Shown here in pieces: positions 1-10,184 of a DNA stretch of 64,000 bases. The first letter of the stretch is position 1. Every line of letters begins with the position of its first letter. The notes under the pieces are model-generated. The model did not search any database and was not told the DNA's origin. It saw only the letters and a program-made list of their open reading frames with translations. Made by a program: the position numbers and the translations under genes. Source of the stretch: Phalacrocorax aristotelis (lineage: Eukaryota; Chordata; Aves; Suliformes; Phalacrocoracidae); the NCBI RefSeq assembly GCF_949628215.1, contig NC_134311.1:59938205-60002204 (forward strand). Reading direction: 5' to 3'.

Positions 1-230
1 CAGCTCTGTATTTTAAAAGCATCAGTTCTTTCATGACTGAAGTGAGGTGCTCTCTCTTCCCTTTGTCCTCTGGTAGCTACCTGCATTCCAAGTCTGCTAG
101 CAATCGGCTTCGCTTGGAGAAATCCCAGTTACTGTTTCTTGGAAACGAGCATTTATCTTGTTTGTGGGCTTGGTATCATTTACAGTTTACTCTTATGACT
201 GGAGCGCTGCAATGGATGGCTCTAAGCTCT

Positions 231-803
231 TGTCATGGTTTAGGCCCAGTCAGCAACTAAGCACAATGCAGCCACTCGCTCACTCCCCTCACCCCTGTGG
301 GATGTGGGGGAGAATCAGAAGAGCAAAAGCAAGTAAACTTGTGGGTTGAGATCAGAACAGTTTAATAACTAAAACAAAACAGTAATGATAATAACAATGA
401 TTATGATAATAATAACAAATAACAATATGATTAAAAAACCACAAGCGATATAACTGCTCACCACCCGCCAACAGATGCTGTCGGTCCCTGAGCCGCGACT
501 GCTCCCTGCCTCCCCCGGCCAGCTCCCCGCAGTTAACATACTGGGCATGACATTACATGATAAGGAATATCCCTTTGGCCAGTTTGAATCCCCTCTCTTA
601 GCTGTGCCCTCTCCCCTCCCCGCTTCTTGTGCACCCAGCAGACCATGGGAAGCTAGAAATGTCCTTGACTAGTGTAAGCACTACCCAGCAATAACCAAAA
701 CATTGGTGTGTTATCAACATTGTTTTCATACTAAATCCAAAGCACAGCACTATGCCAGCTACAGTGAAGAAAATTAACTCTTATCCCAGATAAAACAATG
801 ACA
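231..803 (-). mobile_element. Solo LTR of an avian endogenous retrovirus, with 5-base target duplication
   Basis: On the minus strand the element starts TGTCATTGTTTTATC and ends CTAAACCATGACA. It is about 573 bases long, with an AT-rich TTATTATTATCAT tract near its 3' part. It is flanked on both sides by GCTCT (226-230 and 804-808). The paralogous site at 19828-19834 has a single GCTCT and no insert, so the boundaries are certain. A five-base duplication fits class III (ERVL-like) elements, but the family name is my inference. It belongs to the same family as the LTRs at 8902-9481, 28552-29131 and 35114-35266. Confidence 0.9.
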
Positions 804-818
804 GCTCTTCAGAAAGAG

Positions 819-3435
819 AAGGGATGAAAAGAGAGGCGGTGGGGTGCATCTGTTAGGGAGTATTTCGATCGTATAGAGTTCAATGACTGTGATGATAAGG
901 TCAAGTGCTTATGGGTAAGGATGAGGGGGAAGGCCAACAAGGCAGACATCCTGCTGGGGGTCTGATACAGACCACCCAACCAGGATGAAGAGGTAGACGT
1001 AGCATTCTAAAAGCAGCTGACAGAAGTCTCACAATCAATAGCCTTTTTCCTCTTGGGGGACTTCAACTTCCCGGATATCTGCTGGAAATACAGCATAGCA
1101 CAGAGGAAACAGTCTAGGAGGTTCCTGGAATGTGTGGAAGACACAGCTGGTGAGTGAGCCAGCCACGGGAGGTGCCTCGCTTGACCTGCTGTTCGCAGAG
1201 GACTGGTAGGAGATGTGGTGGTTGGAGGCCGTCTTGGGCATAGCAACTGTGACGTGACTGATTTCTTGATTCTTGCCAAAGTAAGAAGGGGGTCGGCAGA
1301 ACCACTACCATGGACTTCCGAAGAGCACACTTTGGCCTGTTCATGACACCGGTTGGGAGAGTCCCTTAGGAGGCAGTCCTGAAGGGCAAAGGGGTCCAGG
1401 AATTCTGGGTACCTTTCAAGAAGGAACTCTTGAAGGTGCAGGAGCAGGCTGTCCCCATGTGCCATAAGACGAACCACCAGGAAGGCAACCGGCCTGGCTG
1501 AACAGAGGCTTTTGCTGGGACCAAGGGAAAAAAGGGCAGTTTACCACTTTTGGAAGAAGGGGCAGGCAACTCAAGAAGGGTACAGGGATCTTGTTTGGTC
1601 ACGCAGAGAGAAAATTAGAAAGGCAAAAGCCCAGCTAGAACTCACTCTGGGTACTGTTGTGAGGGATAACAAAAATGTTTTTGCAAATACTTTTAACACA
1701 AAAAAGGAAGTCATGGTGAATCTCCATCCTCTTGGATACAGAGGGGAACAACGCCACTGAGGATGAGGAAAAGGCTGATGTACTTAATGCCTTCTTTGCC
1801 TCAGTCTTTAATAGTCAGACCAGCTATCCCCAGGGTATTCAGCCGTTGGAGCTGGAAGGCAGGGATGAGGAGCGGAATAAACCCAATAATCCAGGAGGAA
1901 GCAATTTATGACCTGCTGTGGCACCTGGACACTCACAAGCCTGTGGGGCTGGATGGGATCCACCCGAGAGTACTGAGGGAACTGGTGGAGGATCTCGCAA
2001 AGCCACTGTCCCATCATTTACCACCAGTCCTGGTTAACAGGGGTGGTCCCAGACAATGGAGGCTTGCCAATGAGATGCCCATCTACAAGAAGGGCTGGAA
2101 GGAGGATCCAGGGAGCTACAGGCCTGACCTTGGTACCAGGGAAGATCATGGAGGAGTTAATCTTGAGTGTGCTTACAAGCCCTGAGCAGGACACCCCAGA
2201 TTCATGCCCAGCCAGCATGTGTTCATGAAAGGCAGATCCTGCCTGACTAACCTGTTGTCCTCCTATGGCCAGGTAGCTCGCCTAGTGGATGAGGGAAAGG
2301 CTGTGGATGTTGTCTACCTGGACTTTAGCAAAGCCTTTGATACTGTCTCCCACAGCATCCTCCCAGCAAAGCTGGCGGCTCATGGCTTAGACAGGTGTAC
2401 TCTTCACTACATAAAAGACTGGCTGGATGGCCGAGCCCAGGGAGTTGTGGTGAACGGACCTAAATCCAGTTGGTGGATGGTCACGAGTGGTGTCCCCCAG
2501 TCCCCCAGGGCTCTTTTTTTGGGGCCAGTTCTGTTTAATATCTTTATCAATGATCTGGATCAGGGGAATCAAGTGCACACTCAGTACATTCGCAGATGAC
2601 ACCAAATTGGGCAGGAGTGTCAATCTGCTCAAGGGTAGGAAGGCTCTGCAGATGGATCTGGACAGACTGGTCAATTGTATGAAGTGCTGGTCCTGCACCT
2701 GGGTCACAACAAACACATGCAACACTACAGACTTGGGCAAGAGCAGCTGGGAAGCTGCCCGGTGGAAAAGGACCTGGGGTGACGGTTGACAGCCGGCTGA
2801 ACATGAGCCAGCACTGTGTCCAGGTGGCCGATAAGGCCAATGGCATCCTGGCTTGTGTCAGGACCAGTGTGGCCAGCAGGAGCAGGGCAGTGATGTGCCC
2901 CTGTACTTGGCACTGGTGAGGCCACACCTTGAGTACTGTTGTTCAGTTTTGAGCCCCTCACTACAAGAGGGACATTGAGCTGCCGGAGTGTGTCAAAAGA
3001 AGGGCAATGAAGCTGGTGAGGGGTCTGGAGAGCAAGTCTTATGAAGAGCATCTGAGGGAACTGGGGTTGTTTAGCCTGGAAAAGAGGAGGCTGAGGAGAG
3101 ACCTTATTGCTCTCTACAACTACCTGAAAAGAGGTTGTAGCGACGTGGGTGGTGGCCTCTTTTCCCAAGTTATTAGCGATAGAACAAGGGGAAACAGGTT
3201 CAAGCTGCATCAGGGGAGGTTTAGATTGGATATTAGGAAAAATTTCATTACTGAAAGAGTGGTCAGGCATTGGAACAGGCTACCCAAAGAGGTAGTAGAG
3301 TCATCACCCCAGGCGGTATTTAAAAACATGTAGACATGGCACTGCAGGGCATGCTTTAGGAAGCACAGTAGTGTTGGGTTGACGGTTGGACTTGATGATC
3401 ATAGAGGTCCCTTCCAACCTTAATGATTCTATGAT
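819..3435 (+). mobile_element. CR1 LINE, copy A, decayed
   Basis: A long CR1 retrotransposon in plus orientation. The endonuclease part is recognisable at about 1050-1080 (LLGDFNFPD). The reverse-transcriptase part shows [13 protein letters not shown] at about 2311-2350 and FADDTKLG near 2590-2620. The reading frame is broken by stops and shifts, so no protein is made. The last 120 bases have the standard CR1 ending: GGTTGGACTTGATGATC, then CCTTCCAACC, then ATTCTATGAT. The first 1.1 kb is almost identical to the CR1 at 19845. Confidence 0.92.
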
Positions 3436-3850
3436 CTTCATTCTCACTGCTTCAGTATCTGTCTAGAGCTGACCTTCACAGCAGGCTCCATCACAAAGTC
3501 TGTCTCTCAACATGTCATTTACAAAGCTTCATAAAAAGGTGCTGCATCCTATCTGCCTCTGTCCTTCCTGTCCTCTTTGGTACCCATTGCAAACCACAGC
3601 CTGGCTGCGGCTCTAGGCTCCCATGGAGGTAGAGTACGGAAGTCACTGTTTCTCACGTGGGATGTCTCAATCGTCAGAGGCTTTTTAGAAACTAAGATTT
3701 CTCTAGAGCAGCTTTGAAGAAACCCTCCAGTATTATAGGATAACCTGTACTATCACCTGCTTCCAAAAGCTGCTGCCTTCTATTTCACTGCTTTTTCTTT
3801 TAACTGTGAAGTACGATGCTCTTAAACAAATGCTCAGAAAGATGGGTAAG

Positions 3851-3935
3851 TGTTGGGGTTTAGCTGGCAACTAAACCCCACACAGCCACTATCTCACTCC
3901 CCCACTGGTGGGACAGGGGAGAGAATCAGAAGGGT
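3851..3935 (-). mobile_element. Truncated 3' LTR of the composite provirus
   Basis: Only the last 85 or so bases of the LTR remain, ending GCTAAACCCCAACA on the minus strand. The integrase frame runs straight into it, so the 3' untranslated part of the element and the U3/R parts of the LTR are deleted. No matching target duplication is found at the other end of the provirus. Confidence 0.8.
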
Positions 3936-3937
3936 AA

Positions 3938-4882
3938 AAAGCTCGTTGTTCTTTGGCTGTTTTCACCCAAAATCAAGTCCCCTTGAAGCACGCACCGGAC
4001 TCCTCTATACTCCTCCATCACCCACCAAGTGCACCCAGGTCCTCGAGCAAAAGCAATCCCACGAATGGGTTTGCCTTTGCTGGAGGCAGGAAGAACCCAG
4101 ACTGTTTTGCCCAGCATACTTTTTACGTGCACTACAAGGACTCTATCCCCTTCCGCAGTATGTAGGATTTCTGACTGGGCAGGGCCAGCTCGGTTGGCAG
4201 ATCCCCTTGTGTTGACTAACCACGTGGCTTTTGCTAAATGTGTATCCCAGTGCTTGAATGTTCCACCCCCCATTGCTCTCAGTGTAGTTTTTAACAGTCC
4301 ATTGTATCGTTCAATTCTCCCAGAGGCTGGTGCGTGATAGGGGATGTGATACACCCACTCAATGCCGTGCTCTTTGGCCCAGGTGTCTATGACGTTATTT
4401 CGGCAATGAGTCCCGTTGCCTGACTCAATTCTCTCTGGGGTGCCATGTCGCCACAGGACTTGTTTTTTGAGGCCCAGGATAGTGTTCCGGGCAGTGCCGT
4501 GGGGGACGGGGTATGTTTCCAGCCAGCCAGTGGATGGGCCCCCCATTGTAAGCACACGGTGTTTGCCTTGACGGGTTTGTGGGAGTGTGATATAGTCAAT
4601 TTGCCAGGCCTCCCCATATTTATATTTCAGCCATCGTCCCCCATACCACAAAGGCTTTACCCGCTTCGCTTGCTTGATTGCAGCGCATGTTTCACATTCG
4701 TGGATAGCCTGTGCAATAGTGTCCATGGTCAAGTCCACCCCTCGATCACAAGCCCACCTGTATGTTGCATCTCTCCCTTGATGGCCTGAGGTGTCATGGG
4801 CCCACCGAGCTAGAAATAATTCACTCTTATGTTGCCAGTCCAGATCCACGTGAGCCACTTCAATCTTAGCAGCCTGACCCAC
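3938..4882 (-). pseudogene. Retroviral integrase region of pol (endogenous, defective)
   Basis: About 315 codons remain open. Near the N end is a zinc-binding pattern, with paired His in the WAHDTSGH stretch and CETC about 35 residues later. The core follows: the first catalytic Asp is in WQIDYI, and the Glu is in GRIERYNG. The position expected to be the second catalytic Asp, just before NGTH, reads Gly, so the core triad is incomplete. The C-terminal part resembles the DNA-binding end (LGKTVWVLPAS, GDLILGEN). It ends by reading into the LTR stub. In an intact virus this enzyme joins viral DNA to the host chromosome. Confidence 0.85.
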
Positions 4883-4883
4883 C

Positions 4884-5572
4884 TGATGGTTGTTTCAATG
4901 TTCTTCAGTGGCCCGACTCATGGGGACGTGAGCATCCACATCACATACTTTCACAAGCAGGTTCTCTACCCGGGCAGCAATAGCTTGCCACAATGTGATG
5001 GCCCAGATGGGTTTGCCTCTGCGCTGCCAGTTGCTTTCCTTCCACTGCTGCAACCACCCCCACAGGGCACTTGCCACTATCCGTGAGTCAGTATAGAGAT
5101 AGAGCACTGGCCACTTTTCCCGTTCAGTGATGTCTAAGGCCAGTAGGTATGGCCTTCACCTCTGCAAATTGACTGGATTCACCTTCTCTGTCAGCAGTTT
5201 CTGCTACTTGTCAGGTAGGACTCCATACAGCAGCCTTCCATCTCTGGTGCTTTCCCACAAGGCGACAGGACCCATCAGTGAACAGGGCATACTGCTTTTC
5301 ATTTTCTGGCAGTTTGTTATAGAGTGGGGCTTCTTCAGCACGTGTCGTCTCCTCCTCTGGTCATAATCCAAAGTCTTTGCCTTCTGGCTAGTCCATAATC
5401 ACTTCCAAGATTCCTGGGCGGCTGGGGTTTCCTACTTGAACCTGCTGGGTGATCAGTGCAACCCATTTACTCCATGTAGCATCAGTTGCATGATGTATAG
5501 AGGGGACCTTCCCTTTGAACATCCAGCCCAGCACTGGTAGTTGGGGTGTCAGGAGTAGCAGCTTTCCTGGAA
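4884..5572 (-). pseudogene. RNase H / connection region of pol, second copy (defective)
   Basis: The downstream RNase H part is clear in the 4895-5107 frame, with LYTDSRIVASALWGW and later VDAHVP. The upstream part (5219-5572) matches 7099-7412 in the same element but differs by many substitutions and by one replaced stretch near 5363-5420. Stops and shifts separate the pieces. This segment is joined directly to integrase, as expected, but its own reverse transcriptase is missing and gag lies upstream of it instead. Confidence 0.78.
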
Positions 5573-6951
5573 GAACCTCCCTGAGTGATTGTTCTTACTT
5601 GCAGCTCATGTACCTGTGCCTTTAGGGTGAAGGTAGGCTTGCCATCCCACCTGCTCATGTCCTTTCCGTGGTCATGCAGGTAAAACTATAGGGTGGTCTG
5701 TGGTGTGTATCCTCTCTTTTGAACAAAAGGACGCTTATTCCTAATGGCTGAGGCACTAGTCCTTAGAGGTGGGGAGCAGGACATACCTTCTTTGAGTTGC
5801 TGGACCTCTTGGGACAGTTACTCCACAGCAGAGACGAGGGAGGAGGAGATATTTGCTTCATAATCCCGGTGTTTATCAATCACCTCTGCCACTGTTGGTG
5901 CCTCATCACCTTTCCAGGACATCACTGCCAATGAGTTTGCATACGAGGATGGTGCGCTCCGTACAAACTTCCTCCACATGGGTCGTGTGCACTTGGCTTC
6001 ATCTGGATCTTTGGATGACTGTTGATCGTCCAGGTCACCATAAATCACCTCAAGCACAGCTAGTTTCCTCAGGTACTGGATACCTTTCTCCATGGTTGTC
6101 CATTTTCCTGGGAGATATGTAACATCTCCTTTAAAGGGATACCTTTACTTCATTCAGGACAGGAGTGGCCTCCAGAGGCTGAGGGCTTGTGTTCTTTTTC
6201 CAATTGCTTTGTCAATGACCCCTTCCCCAGAAAGGGATCCCAGTTGTTTGGCTTCCTTCCCCTCTAATTCCAGGCTACTGGCCCCATTATCCCAGCATAG
6301 CAGCAGCCAGGTGACAATGTGGTCACCTAGATGGCGGCCAAAATCTTTTCCCATACCTTGCAACTCACTTAAGAACAGGGATGGGGTGGTCTCCGTTGCA
6401 TTTATAGCTTCTTCCTCCACTTCTCATCCTGATGGCCCTGCTTTTTCATCATCCATTTCTAAAACAGTTGATGTCCGCTTCCAAGATTTCTTCTTGTGAT
6501 GGGGGCGACTGATAACTGGCACGGGTTGATTCCCTGATTCAGCTGCAGTGCCTGTCGTGGGGGTCTGAGTAGCCACAGTGCTTGTCCTGGGGTTTTGAGT
6601 GGCCGCAGTGCCTGTCACTTTGTCTTTTGATCCAGAGACCTTCTCTTCCCCTTAGGAGCACTGAATACTTTTGAACAGGGCTCAGTACACATGGGCCAGG
6701 CCCCAGCACATTGCAGTGATCTGTGTCTCTCTGGAGTTCCCAGCATAACAGCATACTTTCTCCAAATATTCTACCAGTTTTTCAGGATTCTGTACCTGAT
6801 CAGGGATAAAGCTCCAACATACTGGGGGTGCCCACTGCCCTAGGTATTTTCCCATACTATCCCACATCCCATGCCACTCATAACTATCAAGCCTTGGGGC
6901 AGATCTCTGGGCGATATTCTTAAGTTGCTTTCCCACCTTAGACAAAACCAA
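5573..6951 (-). pseudogene. Gag region of an endogenous retrovirus (defective)
   Basis: Several open pieces on the minus strand look like parts of a gag protein: 6951-6682 (SYEWHGMWDSMGKYLGQWAP), and 6093-5818 (KGIQYLRKLAVLEVIYGDLD, then SSYANSLAVMSWKG). A low-complexity linker lies between them (6618-6424, repeated TQTPTTGTAA-like units). The pieces are in different frames and have no convincing start codon. Assignment rests on position, composition and the short motifs; no zinc knuckle is clearly visible. Its place downstream of an RT block is abnormal. Confidence 0.65.
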
Positions 6952-7098
6952 AACATGCCCAAAAAACTAACAACAAGTACATCTTAACTACATAAGTATG
7001 TTCCAGATACAAAAAGGTTGTTGTAATAAAGGTGGAGACAGCGTAGAAGGAAGTAGCAAAGATACCATTCTGTGTTTCCTCCATATAAAATCTCCATA
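6952..7098 (-). other. Unassigned bases between RNase H and gag in the provirus
   Basis: The RNase H frame leaves recognisable sequence at about 7098 and runs on through AT-rich bases. These match neither pol nor the other RNase H copy. This may be flanking or filler DNA at the join between two proviral pieces. Confidence 0.5.
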
Positions 7099-8690
7099 GG
7101 ACTCCATACAGCAGCCTTCCATCCCCGATGCTTTCCCACAAGGCAACAAGACCCATCAGTGAACAGGGCATACTGCTTCTCTTTTTCTGGCAGTTTGTTA
7201 TACAGTGGGGCTTCTTCAGCACGTGTCGTCTCCTCCACTGGGAGGAGGCCCTCTGGGTGACTGGGGTTTCCTACTCGAGCCCGCTGGGTGATCAGTGCAA
7301 CCCATTTATTCCACATAGCATCAGTCGCATGGTGTGTAGAAGGGACCTTCCCTTTGAACATCCAGCCCAGCACCGGCAGTCGGGGTGCCAGGAGCAACTG
7401 TGCCTCAGTACCAACCACTTCTGAAGCAGCTCGGACCCCTTCATATGCTGCCAATATCTCTTTTTCAGTTGGAGTATAGCGGGCTTCGGACCCTCTGTAT
7501 CCCCAACTCCAAAACCCTAGGGGTCGACCTCGGGTCTCCCATGGTGCTTTCTGCCAGAGGCTCCAGGTAGGGCCATTCTCCCCAGCTGTGGTGTAGAGCA
7601 CATTCTTTACATCTTGTCCTACCCGGACTGGCCCAAGGCCTACTGCATGAACTATCTCCTGTTTAGTTTGCTTAAAGGCTTGTCGTTGCTCACGGCCCCA
7701 TTTGAAATCATTCTTTTTCCAGGTCACTTGATAGAGAGGGCTTACAACCAGATTACAATCTGGGATATGCATTCTCCAAAAACCCACAACACCCAAAAAA
7801 GCTTGTGTTTCCGTTTTGCTAGTTGGTGGAGACACGGCTGCTATTTCGTTGATCAATTCCATTGGGATCTGACGATGACCATCTTGCCATTTGATTCCTA
7901 AGAACTGGATCTCTTGTGCGGGTCCCCTCACCTTACCTAGTTTTATGGCAAAATCAGCTTTCAGAAGGATTTGGACTATTTTCTTCCCTTTCTCAAAAAC
8001 TTCTTCTGCTGTGTTGCCTCACACGATGATGTCATCAACGTATTGTAGGTGTTCTGGAGCTTCTCCCTGTTCCAGCACTGTCTGAATCAGTCCATGGCAA
8101 ATGGTAGGGCTGTGTTTCCTTCCCTGGGGCAGTCGATTCCAGGTGTACTGGACGCCCCTCCAGGTGAAAGCAAACTGTGGCCTGCACTCTGCTGCCAGAG
8201 GGATGGAGAAGAATGCATTAGCGATATCAGTTGTGGCATACCACTTGGCCGCCTTTGACTCCAGTTCGGATTGAAGTTCTAGCATGTCTGGCACAGCAGC
8301 ACTCAACGGTGGAGTGACTTCATTCAGGCCACGATAGTCTGCTGTTAGCCTCCACTCTCCATTAGACTCCTCCACTGGCCATATGGGACTGTTAAAGGGT
8401 GAGTGGGTCTTACTGATCACTCCTTGGCTCTCCAGTCGACGAATGAGCTCGTGGATGGGAATCAGGGAGTCTCTGTTGGTGCGATATTGCTGCCAACGCA
8501 CTGTTGTGATGGCAATCAGCACCTGTTGTTCTCTGACCTTCAGCAACCCTGCAACAGAAGGGTCCTTTGAGAGGCCAGGCAAAGTAGACAGCTGTTTAGT
8601 TTCCTCCCTACAAAATCTCTCCGAGGAGGAGGCATAACTGCTAATTGCCTCAATAAGGTGGTATCCAAAGTACAGATAGGGTTCCAACAC
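7099..8690 (-). pseudogene. Reverse transcriptase and RNase H start of pol (defective)
   Basis: RT fingers and palm are visible: EWRLTADYRGLNEVTPP, then TDIANAFFSIPL with the first catalytic Asp, NRLPQG, and the YVDD active-site motif near 8025. An in-frame stop follows two codons after YVDD, near 8019, and the same frame then resumes through EIQFLGIKWQDG and PLYQVTWKKNDFKWG. The RNase H start follows (LYNKLPEKEKQYALFTDGSC). Similarity ends at about 7098. This block lies right behind the 5' LTR, so gag and protease are missing in front of it. Confidence 0.85.
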
Positions 8691-8901
8691 AAACCCAAAT
8701 ACCAGATAAGGCTGAAAACCAGTGTTTACATAACAAATCTCTTAAGCAAAACATCACTAATCATGGCAGAACACAGCAGAATAAACAAACCAACACCAAT
8801 CTTTAAACACGTACTACAAAAACAAGAGCATGGTGCAGTGACCAGCAGCTGTTCTTATCTCAAACACTCTGAGCCCCACGCTGGGAGCCAAAAGATACTA
8901 T
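8691..8901 (-). other. Proviral leader with primer-binding site
   Basis: About 210 bases lie between the 5' LTR and the RT frame. Next to the LTR end, at 8875-8894, the minus strand reads TTTTGGCTCCCAGCGTGGGG. This resembles a primer-binding site of the lysine-tRNA type, with changes. The rest shows no coding signal. Confidence 0.65.
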
Positions 8902-9481
8902 TGTGGTTTAGCCGGAACTCAGCCTCCATGCAGCCGCCCGCTCACTCCCCCACTGGTGGGATGGGAGAGAGAATCAAAAGGGTAAAAGTGAGAAAGCTCA
9001 AGGGTTGAGATACGAACTGTTTAATAATTAAAATAAAACAACAACAACAACAATGCAATGAAAAGGAAAATAACGAGAGCGAGGCGGAACCCGGGGCGGG
9101 TGGGGGCGACGGGGAATGAACAACCCAAACCAACAGCACGTGTTGTGGCCGCTCACCGCCCGCCGACCCGACGCCGCCAGTGCCTGACCCGCAACCGCCC
9201 CCCCGCGCGCCAACTGCCCCATTAATGTACTGGCCGTGGCGTCACATGGTATGGAGTGAACATCCCATTGGCCAGTCGGGGTCAGCTGACCTGGCCGTGG
9301 CCCCGCCCCTCCCGGCCTCCTGCCCACGTGGCAGAGCGCGGGAAGATGGAACGGTCCCCGGCTACTACAGGCGCTACTTAGCGACACTGAGCCGCTACTT
9401 AACAGCAACTAAAGCATGAAGGTGCCATCGGCACTTTACCAGCTACAGTGAAGAGAATTAACTCTATCCCAGCCAAAATCA
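8902..9481 (-). mobile_element. 5' LTR of the composite provirus
   Basis: A nearly full LTR of about 580 bases. On the minus strand it starts TGATTTTGGCTGGGATAGAG and ends CTAAACCACA. The first bases are shorter than in the family copy at 28552 (TGTCCTGGTTTTGG), so a few bases are lost at the outer edge. It contains an ACAACAACAAC tract on the plus strand near 9040 and a GC-rich part near 9090-9220. Confidence 0.85.
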
Positions 9482-9591
9482 GCCCACCACTTCATTAGTA
9501 TTATCACTGAACACTTTGTAAAGAGAGAAACCAAATTAGATAGCAATACAAGCCTTTGCTGGGAGGGTAATAACAATTGTCCACCACTAAC

Positions 9592-9664
9592 CTGATTCAC
9601 TGGCTCACTGAAGTTGGTGATAAGTCCAGCACGCAACATAGTTTTCTCGTCTTCAGAAAGAGCA
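9592..9664 (-). CDS. IPO11: Importin-11, one internal coding exon (partial gene)
   Basis: A 73-base exon with a clean acceptor (TGACAG) and donor (GTTAGT) on the minus strand. It encodes ALSEDEKTMLRAGLITNF followed by SEPVNQ, which I recognise as an early importin-11 exon. Importin-11 is a karyopherin that carries E2 ubiquitin-conjugating enzymes and other cargo into the nucleus. Minus orientation, left of DIMT1, is what the known head-to-head DIMT1-IPO11 order predicts. The coding exons that should precede it, including the start codon, are not visible between here and DIMT1. Later exons would lie beyond the left edge. It could be a displaced exon rather than part of a working gene. Confidence 0.82.
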
Positions 9665-10184
9665 CTGTCAGAGTATATTCATTAGAATATTATTTAACTA
9701 TCAGTAAAAAACAACTATTAATTCATATTCAGAATTATCTCCTCACTCTTACTGGACACAGAGGTTAAATGATCATTTCCATTTGTGCATCCGTGTTTGA
9801 CTGGGCAAACATTACTTTTGTATGCCATTTCCTTGAAACTTTAACAAGTTCCAGTTTGATAAACAAGCAAGAGAACGTCCCTTGGTTTTCCACTATCACC
9901 AAGATATTTTAAAAGAGAGAGAACAGAGAAACAGACAAATATTTATGAGGCCTTATGACCTCAGGTTTTGACCTGACCTTTGCAAACACAAACAGCAAAA
10001 GAGAAAGTTCAGAGTCAGGGACCCAGACTCTGGTTTTGACCTGACCTTTGCAAACACAAACAGCAAAAGAGAAAGTTCAGAGTCAGGGACCCAGATATTT
10101 TATGAACATAAGGGAAAACTGTACAAACTATAAACTGATGGTTATTAGACAGTTATTACAGAGTTATTACCATGGGCATTCATG
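9665..10184. other. Non-coding stretch with a short tandem duplication
   Basis: AT-rich DNA with no exon that I can recognise, expected to be IPO11 intron. It includes the tandem repeat at 9964-10094. Confidence 0.6.
9964..10094. repeat. Two-copy tandem repeat, period 68
   Basis: A 63-base stretch starting GGTTTTGACCTGACC is repeated without a mismatch at 9964-10026 and 10032-10094. The perfect match suggests a recent slip or an assembly effect. Confidence 0.9.

Larger units (their letters stand above)
1..3850 (+). repeat. Segmental duplication, copy A (of the DIMT1-KIF2A spacer)
   Basis: This block matches 19408-22429 in the same orientation. The match begins at the first base of the window, so the copy probably extends further left. 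Base 4 corresponds to 19411, inside the 3' flank of DIMT1. Bases 3436-3850 match 22018-22429 with only about three differences. Copy A lacks bases corresponding to 19456-19685 and to 21183-22016. It carries a solo LTR (231-803) and the 3' half of a CR1 (about 2037-3435) that copy B lacks. Its right edge is exactly where the retroviral LTR fragment begins. Confidence 0.9.
3851..9481 (-). mobile_element. Composite endogenous retrovirus, parts rearranged
   Basis: A minus-strand provirus. Read in its own direction the order is: 5' LTR (9481-8902), primer-binding site, short leader, RT with RNase H (8690-7099), about 150 unassigned bases, gag (6951-5573), a second RNase H region (5572-4884), integrase (4882-3938), and a stub of the 3' LTR (3935-3851). 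The normal order puts gag before pol, so this is not a simple provirus. It is best read as parts of two defective copies joined by recombination. No env-like frame is seen. It is inactive: there are stops in RT and RNase H, a changed integrase residue and a truncated 3' LTR. ERVL-like class III is the likely group, by inference. Confidence 0.88.

Noticed and set aside
1007..1477. 156-codon minus-strand frame, repeated almost unchanged at 20025-20495
   Set aside because: It is the antisense of the CR1 endonuclease region. The sense strand carries GDFN and other CR1 motifs, and the repetition comes from the segmental duplication.
4445..4789. 114-codon plus-strand frame
   Set aside because: It is antisense to the integrase region of the provirus.
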